NCBI GenBank assembly: GCA_034005165.1
Contig: JAVEVE010000001.1
Span: forward strand, 310,001-374,000
Reading direction: 5' to 3'
Length of the DNA: 64,000 bases
Source: UBA1573 sp034005165
Lineage (GTDB): Bacteria; Pseudomonadota; Alphaproteobacteria; Micavibrionales; Micavibrionaceae
Below are positions 1-7,858 of the stretch, piece by piece. Under the pieces are notes generated by a model. It was not told where the DNA came from. It did no database searches and was given only the letters and a program-made list of their open reading frames with translations. The translations under genes and the position numbers were made by a program. Positions within the stretch are counted from its first letter, which is position 1. The number at the start of each line of letters is the position of its first letter.

Positions 1-421
1 ACCTCCCGGCAACTTCACTCATAGGAGCCAAAAGCGGAAGGCCGCGCCCATCTTTTCCTGTCACTGTTTCATAGGCAATTGCAACACATTTGGAGTTAAT
101 CAACCCTTCCGCTTGAGCTCTATCTGCTGCCAGATGAAGATAGGTAAATAAAATCTGCTCTTCACGCAGCATCATACATTCTTGGGGTTGAGGCTCCTTA
201 ACCTTGATAATCATCTCGGCCCATTCAAAAATCTCGGCAGCCGTTCCAAGAATAGCAGCCCCCGCCCTTCGGTACATATCATCATCGAAGCCAATAGCAT
301 TTCCGGCACCGCTCTCGACAGCGACCTCATGCCCATGCAAAACAAACTCCCGAACAGATTCAGGAATCAATCCTACTCGATGTTCTTGTTTCTTGATTTC
401 TTTTGGTACACCAACGCGCAT
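1..421 (-). CDS. ald: Alanine dehydrogenase, N-terminal part (runs off the window start)
   Basis: The minus-strand frame opens with MRVGVPKEIKKQEHRVGL, the hallmark start of NAD-dependent alanine dehydrogenases, which interconvert L-alanine and pyruvate plus ammonia in the cytosol. About 140 residues are inside the window; the Rossmann NAD-binding half lies beyond base 1. The conserved stretch IIKVKEPQPQE around residue 70 matches the substrate-binding domain of the Ald/PNT family. The ATG at 421 has a GAGGA ribosome site 5 nt upstream. The related transhydrogenase alpha subunit starts similarly, but the KKQEHRVGL run fits Ald better. Confidence 0.9.
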   Translation of the reverse strand, partial: MRVGVPKEIKKQEHRVGLIPESVREFVLHGHEVAVESGAGNAIGFDDDMYRRAGAAILGTAAEIFEWAEMIIKVKEPQPQECMMLREEQILFTYLHLAADRAQAEGLINSKCVAIAYETVTGKDGRGLPLLAPMSEVAGR

Positions 422-455
422 AATATCCTCGCCCAAATGACAACTCGTCCGAAAG

Positions 456-464
456 ATTATACCA
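456..464 (-). promoter_or_regulatory. Extended -10 promoter for ald
   Basis: On the minus strand TGG is directly followed by a perfect TATAAT, i.e. an extended -10 element, about 35 nt before the ald ATG. No good -35 hexamer is visible; the corresponding position falls inside the upstream terminator hairpin, so promoter and terminator are packed together. Confidence 0.5.
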
Positions 465-494
465 TAAAACACGCCGCATAAACTATATGCGGCG
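464..494 (-). terminator. Intrinsic terminator of the 58-residue ORF
   Basis: A perfect 9-bp stem (CGCCGCATA / TATGCGGCG, loop AACTA, 472-494) is followed on the minus strand by TGTTTTAT. It lies 35 nt past the stop of the small ORF at 529-705 and immediately before the ald promoter. Confidence 0.65.
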
Positions 495-528
495 CGTCAT
501 CTTCAACACTAAAGGAAATTTGTATTAT

Positions 529-705
529 CTACGGCTGTGGAGCTGCCGGACCTGAAATATTCAACCCGAAATCATGACGCGGCTCGGCAGGAGTAGATGC
601 TGCATTGGTAATGGACATCTTGTTGTCGTAAAGATCGCGTGGAACGACATTCATATTGAGTGCTCCATCTCTATCTTTACCGATAATAAAAGCTCGTCCG
701 CCCAT
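529..705 (-). CDS. Small hypothetical protein, 58 residues
   Basis: An ATG-initiated minus-strand ORF starting MGGRAFIIGKDRDG, with a GGGAG-like ribosome site 7-8 nt upstream and an intrinsic terminator just downstream. The protein is hydrophilic, has no membrane segment, and ends in a proline/alanine-rich tail (SGPAAPQP). I do not recognise a family. The combination of ribosome site, ORF and terminator supports a real short transcript, but coding status rests on these signals alone. Confidence 0.45.
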   Translation of the reverse strand: MGGRAFIIGKDRDGALNMNVVPRDLYDNKMSITNAASTPAEPRHDFGLNISGPAAPQP

Positions 706-788
706 CTCTACTCTCCCGAGTCTGCTTTCTGATTACAAACCAAGGATACATGGAGGATCTTAATAAATGATTACAAAAAGGAATATCT

Positions 789-1898
789 CTAAAAATCAAT
801 GGAATAACGCAGCAATCCACCTAGAATTCCAGTATCTACGCTATCTTCGCGACTATCTCGCCAGCCCAATTCGGCAGTCAGGCCATTCTCGAAATCATAC
901 CCGCCTGAAAGCTGGAACAGAAAATCATGAAAATCACGTCCCGTTCCGTCATCACGAACATCCCTCAACGTATAAGCTGCGGCTACATTCCAGTTTGTAT
1001 AAATATTGGCTTTAGCACTCAGACTATAATAATCACGATCAGAATTCTTAAGCCCTTCAAAATTTCTCAAGGCAGCATATTCTCCGAACATGTCAAAGTT
1101 CAAAGCATCAGTAACCGGATATTTATAAGACAATGTTGCCTCCCACCCGTATTCTCGATCTGTGGTAGTATCCTGCCCCTTGGACTGTTCTGCCAAAGAC
1201 CGATATCCAAGCTGATACACCAAATTCTCTATTTTTCCTATATTCTCGCCCGACAATGATACTGAATAGGATTGAAGCCCCGTTGTATTCGAAGCTCCAC
1301 CATCACTTAACGAGACACGGTCGCGCGCGGTTATAACACCCCCGCTAAGAAAAGATCGGTCTGCCATAAATGTGTTAATTGATAATGTGTGATCCCCTGC
1401 ACGACCAGCATTAAAAATATAAGCAGCCCCTACTCCCAGCTTTTCGGTAATTTCGTAATCTTCGGCAAAATCCTCACCCCAGATACCGCGCCCAGCTTCA
1501 GCCCCTGACCCGAATGCCGGATTAAACTTCCCGGCCCAGAACGCAAATGGTCCACTCTCGAAATTGAATTTTAGCTCTTCGATCAAGATACCTTCACGAT
1601 CAAACCAGATATCATCAAATTCATTTACTTCTGCGACTTGCTCAAATGGTTCAAAAACGATGACGCCATCAATAAAGAACGTATCGCTCAACATAAATGT
1701 CGGAGCCAGTTCCGCCCGAAGAAATGAGTTATTTGTCTCATCAATTGCTGAATCATCAGAATGCGCCCGATATTCATTTTGCCATTCCATGACCAATTCC
1801 GCAGAAAGAGTTTTCTGTGCATCTTGCGCATAACTTTCGGAAGAGACTAAGCAGGAAATGGCAAAAAGAAGGCATAAGAAACTTTTGAAAGGCGACAT
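789..1898 (-). CDS. Outer-membrane porin-like beta-barrel protein
   Basis: About 369 residues from the preferred ATG at 1898, which has GGAGAG 8 nt upstream; an in-frame ATG at 1946 would add 16 residues before the signal peptide and is less likely. The N-terminus (MSPFKSFLCLLFAISCLVSSESYAQ) is a classical signal peptide ending in an AQ cleavage context. The mature part is rich in alternating aromatic/polar strands, acidic loops and glycine, and ends LLRYSIDF, the terminal-Phe signature of BAM-inserted barrels. The substrate is unknown. It sits alone between trmB and the small ORF. Confidence 0.8.
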   Translation of the reverse strand: MSPFKSFLCLLFAISCLVSSESYAQDAQKTLSAELVMEWQNEYRAHSDDSAIDETNNSFLRAELAPTFMLSDTFFIDGVIVFEPFEQVAEVNEFDDIWFDREGILIEELKFNFESGPFAFWAGKFNPAFGSGAEAGRGIWGEDFAEDYEITEKLGVGAAYIFNAGRAGDHTLSINTFMADRSFLSGGVITARDRVSLSDGGASNTTGLQSYSVSLSGENIGKIENLVYQLGYRSLAEQSKGQDTTTDREYGWEATLSYKYPVTDALNFDMFGEYAALRNFEGLKNSDRDYYSLSAKANIYTNWNVAAAYTLRDVRDDGTGRDFHDFLFQLSGGYDFENGLTAELGWRDSREDSVDTGILGGLLRYSIDF

Positions 1899-1981
1899 AG
1901 CAAACTCTCCGTAAAATTGTCCCTGACATAGTATCAGGACATCCATTTCATGAAAGAGAAATCTAACAAAAACCCTGAGAC

Positions 1982-2710
1982 CTAATCGGTAGCACTTATT
2001 CTGGGAACGCGACGATAAGACAAATAGGTCTGCGACCGCCCTGCATCTTTACCTTTATTTTCATATCTTGTAGACATCCATCCGTTCGGGGCTGTTTTAC
2101 AATCATCAAAAGTTTCAGCAGTCCATTCGAACTCTTTACATTTTAATGTCTGCATCAACATCCAGTCAGCCAATTCATCAACATCGGTCGTCTGAAGCAT
2201 AATGCCCTCATCCTTCAGGACGCGTGCATAAACTTCCAGATTTGCCTCATTCACAATACGCCGCTTATGGTGGCGGGATTTAGGCCAAGGATCAGGATTC
2301 AGGATATAAAGAAAATCAACAGAGGCATCTTCAAGAGAGTTCAACACCATCAAGGCATCATCCATGTGCACACGAAAATTGTCCTGCACAGGATCAGAAA
2401 ATCCTTTGAGAAAAGTCGTCATCCCGTTGATATAAGGCTCAGCTCCAATAAACACATCATCGGGGAATTGGCTCATAATATAATGAAGATGCTCCCCACT
2501 TCCGAAACCTATCTCAAAATGAACTTTACGAATATCCCTTCCGAAAATTTCAGAGGGCTTCAGGCCCGCTTTTTCGTTCAGAAGCGCACGATCAATTTGA
2601 CGAACAGGTAAAATTGTATCCAGAACATCCAGACGCGCCTTGTGCATCGGGCGGCCCATCCGCCGCCCGTAAACGCGCTTTACTTTGATTTGATCTACGT
2701 TATCAGCCAA
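1982..2710 (-). CDS. trmB: tRNA (guanine-N7-)-methyltransferase
   Basis: TrmB makes m7G46 in the variable loop of tRNAs using S-adenosylmethionine. The 242-residue protein has the SAM-binding segment HFEIGFGSGEHL (about residues 66-77) and the family signature LNPDPWPKSRHHKRR (about 137-151). Its start overlaps the end of metK by 8 bp, so the two are translationally coupled: the enzyme that makes SAM and one that consumes it share a transcript. Confidence 0.95.
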   Translation of the reverse strand: MADNVDQIKVKRVYGRRMGRPMHKARLDVLDTILPVRQIDRALLNEKAGLKPSEIFGRDIRKVHFEIGFGSGEHLHYIMSQFPDDVFIGAEPYINGMTTFLKGFSDPVQDNFRVHMDDALMVLNSLEDASVDFLYILNPDPWPKSRHHKRRIVNEANLEVYARVLKDEGIMLQTTDVDELADWMLMQTLKCKEFEWTAETFDDCKTAPNGWMSTRYENKGKDAGRSQTYLSYRRVPRISATD

Positions 2711-3881
2711 GTTCTTTCCTCAATGCGTCAACAAGGTCCAGCTTCTCCCACGAGAAACCGCCGTCTTCTTCAACATCACGACCAAAGTGACCATATGCGG
2801 CAGTACGCCCATAAATTGGTCTATTCAACTTCAAATGTGTGCGTATCCCTCGGGGTGAGAGATCTATCACTTTTGCAACAGCTTTGACAAGTTCTGTTTC
2901 AGGGACGGAACCGGTTCCAAATGTATCGACATAAATAGAAATCGGTTTGGAGATTCCTATCGCATAAGACAATTGGATAAGACATTTGTCGGCATATCCG
3001 GCGGCCACAATATTTTTGGCAACATATCTAGACGCATAAGCCGCAGAACGGTCGACCTTTGTAGGGTCTTTACCTGAGAAAGCCCCCCCACCATGAGGCG
3101 CAGCTCCACCATATGTATCGACAATAATCTTGCGCCCCGTGAGACCGGCATCCCCGACAGGCCCACCTATTACAAAACGTCCTGTCGGATTAACATACAG
3201 CTCGTCATCCGCACACATCCATCCTTCCGGTAAAACTTTTTCAATATAAGGACGAACGATTTCACGAACATCTGCCTGAGACAAACCCTCGGCATGCTGC
3301 GTCGAGAGAACAATTGATTTAGCTCCGATCGGTTTCCCATTCTTGTATTCCAGCGTTACTTGGGATTTTGCATCCGGTTCGAGCATGGATAAAACACCCT
3401 TATGACGTTCTTCGGCAAGGACCCGCAAAATATTATGTGCATAATAAATAGGTGCAGGCATCAAAACAGGAGTCTCGCGGCATGCATAACCAAACATAAT
3501 CCCCTGATCTCCGGCGCCTTCATCTTTGTCACCTGCAGCATCAACGCCAACAGCAATATCAGCAGATTGCGCATGCAACCGACAATCAATTTGAACGTTA
3601 CGCCAGCTAAATCCGTCCTGATCGTACCCTATTTTTTTAATAGCATCTCGAACCAGTTGCTCGACATCACTTTTGTCTAATTCCCCGTTGCATCTGGTTT
3701 CACCGATAACTCCGACAAAATCGGTTGTTGCAACCGTTTCAACAGCTGTTCTGGAGTACGGATCTAAAGATAAGAAAGCATCAACAATCGTATCTGAAAT
3801 ACAATCGCAGACCTTGTCCGGATGCCCTTCGGAGACCGACTCGCTAGTAAATATATAATCCTGCAACAATGTACCTGCCAT
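2703..3881 (-). CDS. metK: S-adenosylmethionine synthetase
   Basis: MetK condenses methionine and ATP to SAM. The 392-residue protein is full length and shows SESVSEGHPDK at residues 13-23, the ATP-binding GAGDQGIMFGYA segment near residue 125, and the P-loop-like GGGAFSGKDPTKVDRSAAY near residue 265. The ATG at 3881 is preceded by AGGTGA. It is first in a metK-trmB pair, downstream of the XRE regulator and its terminator. The leader contains mutually exclusive base-pairing around the ribosome site (see the 3883-3972 entry), suggesting post-transcriptional control. Confidence 0.97.
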   Translation of the reverse strand: MAGTLLQDYIFTSESVSEGHPDKVCDCISDTIVDAFLSLDPYSRTAVETVATTDFVGVIGETRCNGELDKSDVEQLVRDAIKKIGYDQDGFSWRNVQIDCRLHAQSADIAVGVDAAGDKDEGAGDQGIMFGYACRETPVLMPAPIYYAHNILRVLAEERHKGVLSMLEPDAKSQVTLEYKNGKPIGAKSIVLSTQHAEGLSQADVREIVRPYIEKVLPEGWMCADDELYVNPTGRFVIGGPVGDAGLTGRKIIVDTYGGAAPHGGGAFSGKDPTKVDRSAAYASRYVAKNIVAAGYADKCLIQLSYAIGISKPISIYVDTFGTGSVPETELVKAVAKVIDLSPRGIRTHLKLNRPIYGRTAAYGHFGRDVEEDGGFSWEKLDLVDALRKELG

Positions 3882-3882
3882 A

Positions 3883-3972
3883 GGTCACCTCGAAAAAATA
3901 GAAAAGGGAAAGAAATATAATAAGTAAGAGATAAAGCACCCGAATTAGAATGCGGTAACCAGATTACCTCGA
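3883..3972 (-). promoter_or_regulatory. metK leader with anti-Shine-Dalgarno / SD-mimic pairing
   Basis: On the minus strand the leader has TCGAGGTAATC (3962-3972), then GGTTACC (3954-3960), then a short hairpin GCATTC/GGGTGC, and finally TCGAGGTGACC (3883-3893) containing the metK ribosome site. GGTTACC can pair either with the upstream mimic (local 5-bp hairpin GGTAA/TTACC) or with GGTGACC over the ribosome site (7 bp, one G-U). It matches none of the SAM riboswitch classes I can recall. A TATTAT-like -10 within the leader could start transcription below the element, which would argue against it. Confidence 0.4.
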
Positions 3973-3978
3973 GACGTG

Positions 3979-4004
3979 AAAAAACAAAAGCCCCATTCGG
4001 GGCT
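3979..4004 (-). terminator. Intrinsic terminator after the XRE regulator
   Basis: AGCCCC-ATTC-GGGGCT hairpin (3989-4004), followed on the minus strand by TTTGTTTTTT. It separates the regulator at 4040-4528 from metK. Confidence 0.85.
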
Positions 4005-4039
4005 AATGCTAGAGTAACAGGCCAGTCAAACGAATGACT

Positions 4040-4528
4040 TTATTCCCCGCCTTTAAAATTCTTAGCCATCTGCTTGAGCATCTTGAGAAAATCACGACGC
4101 AGCTTTTCATCATTGATGGTGTAATAAGTTCGAATCAACTCGACAGTTTCTTTTCTATGAAGAATATCCTCCTGCTCGTCAGCCTCACCAACAAAGGAAT
4201 CCTGATCATTATCGGCAAAACCACCCTGAATACCAATTTGGCTATCGGAAGCAGCAAAACCTTCGAAAAAGTACGAAACAGGCACATCCAAAACACGAGA
4301 GAACTGGAACAACCGACTAGCACTCAAGCGGTTACGGCCTTTTTCATACTTTTGAACTTGCTGGAAGGTAATCCCCGCAGCTTCAGCAAGACTTTCCTGC
4401 GTAATTCCGATCAAATTACGCCTCGAACGCAACTTTTGCCCCACAAAAACATCAACAGGATTGGGGAGCTCTCCTTCAACAGAACTCCTGCGCGGATTTC
4501 TAGGTTTTTTAAGTAATTCTTCCTTCAT
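4040..4528 (-). CDS. XRE-family helix-turn-helix transcriptional regulator
   Basis: A 162-residue protein with a basic N-terminal tail and a Cro/CI-type HTH at about residues 30-85 (VGQKLRSRRNLIGITQESLA, then QQVQKYEKGRNR), typical of the XRE regulators found next to metK in alphaproteobacteria. The C-terminal 70 residues are acidic then helical (IRTYYTINDEKLRRDFLKML), probably for dimerisation. The target is unknown; the position before metK-trmB is conserved in rhizobia from memory. The ribosome site is weak. Confidence 0.85.
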   Translation of the reverse strand: MKEELLKKPRNPRRSSVEGELPNPVDVFVGQKLRSRRNLIGITQESLAEAAGITFQQVQKYEKGRNRLSASRLFQFSRVLDVPVSYFFEGFAASDSQIGIQGGFADNDQDSFVGEADEQEDILHRKETVELIRTYYTINDEKLRRDFLKMLKQMAKNFKGGE

Positions 4529-4801
4529 GCTTTTTGACTCAGTTCTTTTTGTGTTTTTATCTGTAATATCTGTTTTTTTCTTTTCAAGGAATCAAATCTC
4601 TCTCTAAATGCATGAGAAACCAAAACATAACAACAAATCTTAGGTATAAATCCGAAAAAACTTATTTAATCTTGGATAGATTTAAATTTAAGGTTACGAA
4701 AAAAAGATGTTAAAATCATAATTTTCATAACATTAAACCTTTCCTATTTCTCTACATTTAAAAAAATGACGCCTTAAAGATACATGTAAGACAAAAAAAA
4801 C
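4529..4801. other. AT-rich intergenic region
   Basis: No coding potential is seen between the XRE regulator (minus) and rimP (plus). The region is very AT-rich with homopolymeric A/T runs. One inverted repeat stands out, ATGTTA ... TAACAT at 4707-4733 with partly complementary interior, a possible operator or weak hairpin. The regulator's own promoter must lie here, but no convincing hexamer pair was found. Confidence 0.35.
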
Positions 4802-4828
4802 TTGCGTCAACGGGCACAAAAGTATAGA
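4802..4828 (+). promoter_or_regulatory. Possible promoter of the rimP operon
   Basis: TTGCGT at 4802-4807 and TATAGA at 4823-4828 are the best -35/-10-like pair upstream of the leader hairpin. The 15-nt spacer is short, so the assignment is tentative. Confidence 0.35.
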
Positions 4829-4857
4829 CATGCACCAACAACCTGAATTTATAACAG

Positions 4858-4887
4858 GGTGGGCTCAAAAAGAAGCCCGCCTTTTTT
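4858..4887 (+). terminator. Leader terminator/attenuator before rimP-nusA-infB
   Basis: An 8-bp stem GGTGGGCT / AGCCCGCC (one G-U) with loop CAAAAAGA, followed by TTTTTT, lies only 17 nt upstream of the rimP start. Nothing is transcribed from further upstream on this strand that would need ending, so the likely role is attenuation of the operon. An intrinsic leader terminator fits autogenous control because NusA, which acts on such hairpins, is encoded downstream. Confidence 0.7.
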
Positions 4888-4903
4888 GTTACCTGAAAGA
4901 TAA

Positions 4904-5440
4904 ATGAGCACAATACAGGAAAAAAAGATATCGAAGTTTTTGGAACCCGTCATAGGTGAGCTGGGTTACGAACTTGTCGCTTTGAGAATATTGGGAAGCC
5001 ACAAATTACAAACCTTGCAAATTCTGGCAGAAGATCCGCAAACCCAAACTCTGGACTTGGAAGGCTGCACAAAAATATCACGTGCTGTTTCCGCTGTTCT
5101 CGATGTTGAAGACCCATTTCCTGGCGCTTACCAACTGGAAGTCAGCTCCCCGGGAATTGACCGCCCTCTTGTACGCGAGCGTGATTTTCTGGCCCACATC
5201 GGGTTCGAAGCCACCGTTGAAAAATTGACTCCGTCAGAAACGGGACAAAAGAAATTTCGCGGCAGAATTATCGCTGTTGAAAATGGGTTTGCTACATTAA
5301 ACACTGAAGATCAGGGAGACGTTCAAATAGAACTCGAGGACATCTATAAAGCCAAACTGGTCTTAACGGATGAGCTGATTAAAGCCACTGCAAAGAAACG
5401 TAAAGAACAACAAACTGTATCTGAAACTGAATCGGAATAG
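4904..5440 (+). CDS. rimP: Ribosome maturation factor RimP
   Basis: RimP assists 30S subunit assembly. The 178-residue protein carries the conserved GYELV motif (residues 23-27), DLEGCTKISRAVSAVLDVEDP (about 51-71) and the strand YQLEVSSPGIDRPL (about 76-89), followed by an SH3-like C-terminal domain and a basic/acidic tail. It is the first gene of the operon and lies 17 nt past an attenuator-like hairpin, so its ribosome site is close to the hairpin's U-tract. Confidence 0.95.
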   Translation: MSTIQEKKISKFLEPVIGELGYELVALRILGSHKLQTLQILAEDPQTQTLDLEGCTKISRAVSAVLDVEDPFPGAYQLEVSSPGIDRPLVRERDFLAHIGFEATVEKLTPSETGQKKFRGRIIAVENGFATLNTEDQGDVQIELEDIYKAKLVLTDELIKATAKKRKEQQTVSETESE

Positions 5441-5467
5441 AATTTTTTAACTAAGGAGCTAGAAAAA

Positions 5468-6991
5468 ATGAGTCGTATCGAAATTCTTCAGGTTGCTGAT
5501 GCCGTAGCCCGTGAAAAGAACATGGACCGCGAAATCATTATCACCGCGATTGAGCAAGCTATTCAAAAAGCCGGCCGTTCAAAATATGGTCATGAGCATG
5601 ACATTCGTTGTCACATTGATCGCAAAACCGGTGAAACGCAACTGAAGAGATACAGAACAGTAACCGAAGAAGAACTGATTGAAAACGAAGCTGCTCAAAT
5701 TACTGTTCAACAAGCACGTCGTGAAAAATCTGATGCTCAAGTCGGCGACATTCTGATTGATACTCTTCCTGCTTTTGACTATGGCCGAGTTGCTGCCCAA
5801 ACTGCAAAACAGGTTATCATGCAAAACATACGCGAAGCGGAACGCGAACAACAATATGACGACTTCAAAGATCGTATGGGCGAAATCGTGAACGGTGTCA
5901 TCAAACGTGTTGAATACGGCAATGCGACAATCGACCTCGGTCGCGCCGAAGCGGTTCTACGTCGTGATGATACAATCCCTCGTGAACATCTCAAAGTCGG
6001 TGAACGTATCCGTGCGTACATCTATGATGTGCGCCGCGAAGTTCGTGGTCCGCAGATTTTCCTCTCCCGCACCCGCGGAGAGTTTCTGGCTCAACTGTTT
6101 GCTCAGGAAGTTCCTGAAATCTATGACGGCGTGATCGAGATAAAATCCGTGGCGCGTGACCCGGGAAGCCGCGCAAAAATCGCTGTCTACTCTCATGATA
6201 ACGGTATGGATCCGGTTGGCGCTTGCGTTGGTATGCGCGGTAGCCGTGTTCAAGCTGTTGTGACAGAACTGGGTGGAGAAAAAATTGATATCATCCCTTG
6301 GTCTCCTAATATCGCGACATTCATCGTGAACGCTTTGGCTCCTGCAGAAGTTACAAAAGTTGTTATGGATGAAGAAAAACGTCGCCTGGATGTTGTCGTT
6401 CCTGACGAACAATTGTCCTTGGCGATTGGTCGCCGGGGACAAAACGTTCGTCTGGCATCTATTCTGACCGGTTGGTACATTGATATTCTGACCGAAGAAG
6501 AAGAGACAAAACGCCGTCAGGAAGAGTACAACTCACGTTCAGCATTGTTTATCGAAGCACTGGATGTTGATGACGTTATTGCCCGCCTGCTGATTGCAGA
6601 AGGCTTTACTAAAGTTGAAGAAATCTCTGAAACACCAATAGAAGAACTCTCTTCGATCGAAGGATTTAATGAAGAGATCGCAGAAGAGCTTAAGAGCCGT
6701 GCAGAAAACTGGTTGGCCGCAAAAGCTGAAGAGCTCAAAAATCGCCAATCCGAATTAGGTCTGGCTGATAACCTCGTTGCCTTTGAAGGCCTGACCATCG
6801 ATCAAATCATCAAACTTGGCGAAAACAACGTCAAAACACTTGATGATCTGGCTGATCTGGCCGGTGACGAATTAGTAGAAATTCTAGGTGAAAAAGACAT
6901 CACAGAATCTGCTGCCAATGATTTAATCATGAAAGCCCGTGAACACTGGTTTGCCGACGACAACGCAGCGTCTTCAGACGCTGACGCATAG
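5468..6991 (+). CDS. nusA: Transcription termination/antitermination protein NusA
   Basis: NusA binds RNA polymerase and modulates pausing, termination and antitermination. The 507 residues show an N-terminal RNAP-binding domain, an S1 domain (about 135-200), KH1 containing DPVGACVGMRGSRVQ (about 248-262), KH2 containing AIGRRGQNVRLAS (about 319-331), and two C-terminal acidic helix-hairpin-helix repeats (about 360-500), as in other proteobacteria. The ribosome site is AAGGAG, 9 nt before ATG. The spacing from rimP is 27 nt. Confidence 0.97.
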   Translation: MSRIEILQVADAVAREKNMDREIIITAIEQAIQKAGRSKYGHEHDIRCHIDRKTGETQLKRYRTVTEEELIENEAAQITVQQARREKSDAQVGDILIDTLPAFDYGRVAAQTAKQVIMQNIREAEREQQYDDFKDRMGEIVNGVIKRVEYGNATIDLGRAEAVLRRDDTIPREHLKVGERIRAYIYDVRREVRGPQIFLSRTRGEFLAQLFAQEVPEIYDGVIEIKSVARDPGSRAKIAVYSHDNGMDPVGACVGMRGSRVQAVVTELGGEKIDIIPWSPNIATFIVNALAPAEVTKVVMDEEKRRLDVVVPDEQLSLAIGRRGQNVRLASILTGWYIDILTEEEETKRRQEEYNSRSALFIEALDVDDVIARLLIAEGFTKVEEISETPIEELSSIEGFNEEIAEELKSRAENWLAAKAEELKNRQSELGLADNLVAFEGLTIDQIIKLGENNVKTLDDLADLAGDELVEILGEKDITESAANDLIMKAREHWFADDNAASSDADA

Positions 6992-7020
6992 AAAAATGGA
7001 AAGGACGCATAAGAGAGCGC

Positions 7021-7854
7021 ATGGCAAGAAAAGAGCCTGAATTGTTTTATCATCCTGTCGTGGGGGCAATGTCCCCCGCGTCGATGATGCTGTTCAATCT
7101 GAACGCATTTCAGCCTCCTTCTCGACAAAAAAAGCAATCGCCATCACACTCTTCTGCCCCTGACGCTATTACGACATCGTCCATAGCCCCTCTTCCGGTG
7201 CTTGAAACGCAATTGCAATCCAGTGCGGTTATATCCCAAGCTGCACCTTTAGCACCATATGCGGAAAGAAAGGCTATGACTTTGACCAGAACAGCAACCT
7301 GCGCAATTACAGGACAAACTCTGCATCAAAATGAGATGATCCGTTTTGTTATTTCCCCGGAACACAAAGTTGTAGCGGATCTAACAGGCAAGCTCCCGGG
7401 AACATTCCTGTGGGTCTCTGCCGAAAGATCCACTCTGAAAAAGGCCATTTGGCGCAACTGTTTCACATCACACGCTCGTCAAGCCGTTGAAATACCTGAA
7501 AATCTGCTTGAAAATATCGAAACAGGCCTTAAAAAGCTCGCGATCCAGACACTGAGCATGAGCAAACGAGCGGGAGAATTGACTTTTGGCTTCTCGAGGA
7601 CAGACGAAGCCTTGCGTTCTCATAATGCTGGCGTGTATGTTGTTGCCAGTGATTCGAGTGAAAACGGGCGAGAAAAGCTGGAGCGGCTAGCTATACACCA
7701 GAATATCCCTGTCATTGATTGCTGGACTTGTGCAGAACTTTCAACCGCAATCGGGGAAGAGAATACCAATCACATGGCTCTGTCAAACGGAGCAATGGCT
7801 CGGAACTTTCTAGAGCTGATAACAAAATTAAACTACGTAAGATCGGAAAAATAG
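7021..7854 (+). CDS. ylxR: YlxR/DUF448-family RNA-binding protein with L7Ae-like domain
   Basis: The core, about residues 88-277, has the YlxR signature (TCAITGQTLHQNEMIRFV, then DLTGKLPGTFLWV), followed by an L7Ae-like domain with SKRAGELTFGF and a conserved C-terminal helix. YlxR proteins lie between nusA and infB in most bacteria and bind nucleic acid. Residues 1-85 are an unusual proline/serine/alanine-rich extension. An internal ATG at 7276, preceded by GAAAGG, would give a protein of about 193 residues, closer to the usual size, so the long start is uncertain. The stop lies 4 nt before infB. Confidence 0.85.
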   Translation: MARKEPELFYHPVVGAMSPASMMLFNLNAFQPPSRQKKQSPSHSSAPDAITTSSIAPLPVLETQLQSSAVISQAAPLAPYAERKAMTLTRTATCAITGQTLHQNEMIRFVISPEHKVVADLTGKLPGTFLWVSAERSTLKKAIWRNCFTSHARQAVEIPENLLENIETGLKKLAIQTLSMSKRAGELTFGFSRTDEALRSHNAGVYVVASDSSENGREKLERLAIHQNIPVIDCWTCAELSTAIGEENTNHMALSNGAMARNFLELITKLNYVRSEK

Positions 7855-7858
7855 GACT

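Noticed and set aside
182..481. Plus-strand ORF of 99 codons at the window start
   Set aside because: It is the shadow of alanine dehydrogenase, whose N-terminus is unmistakable on the minus strand.
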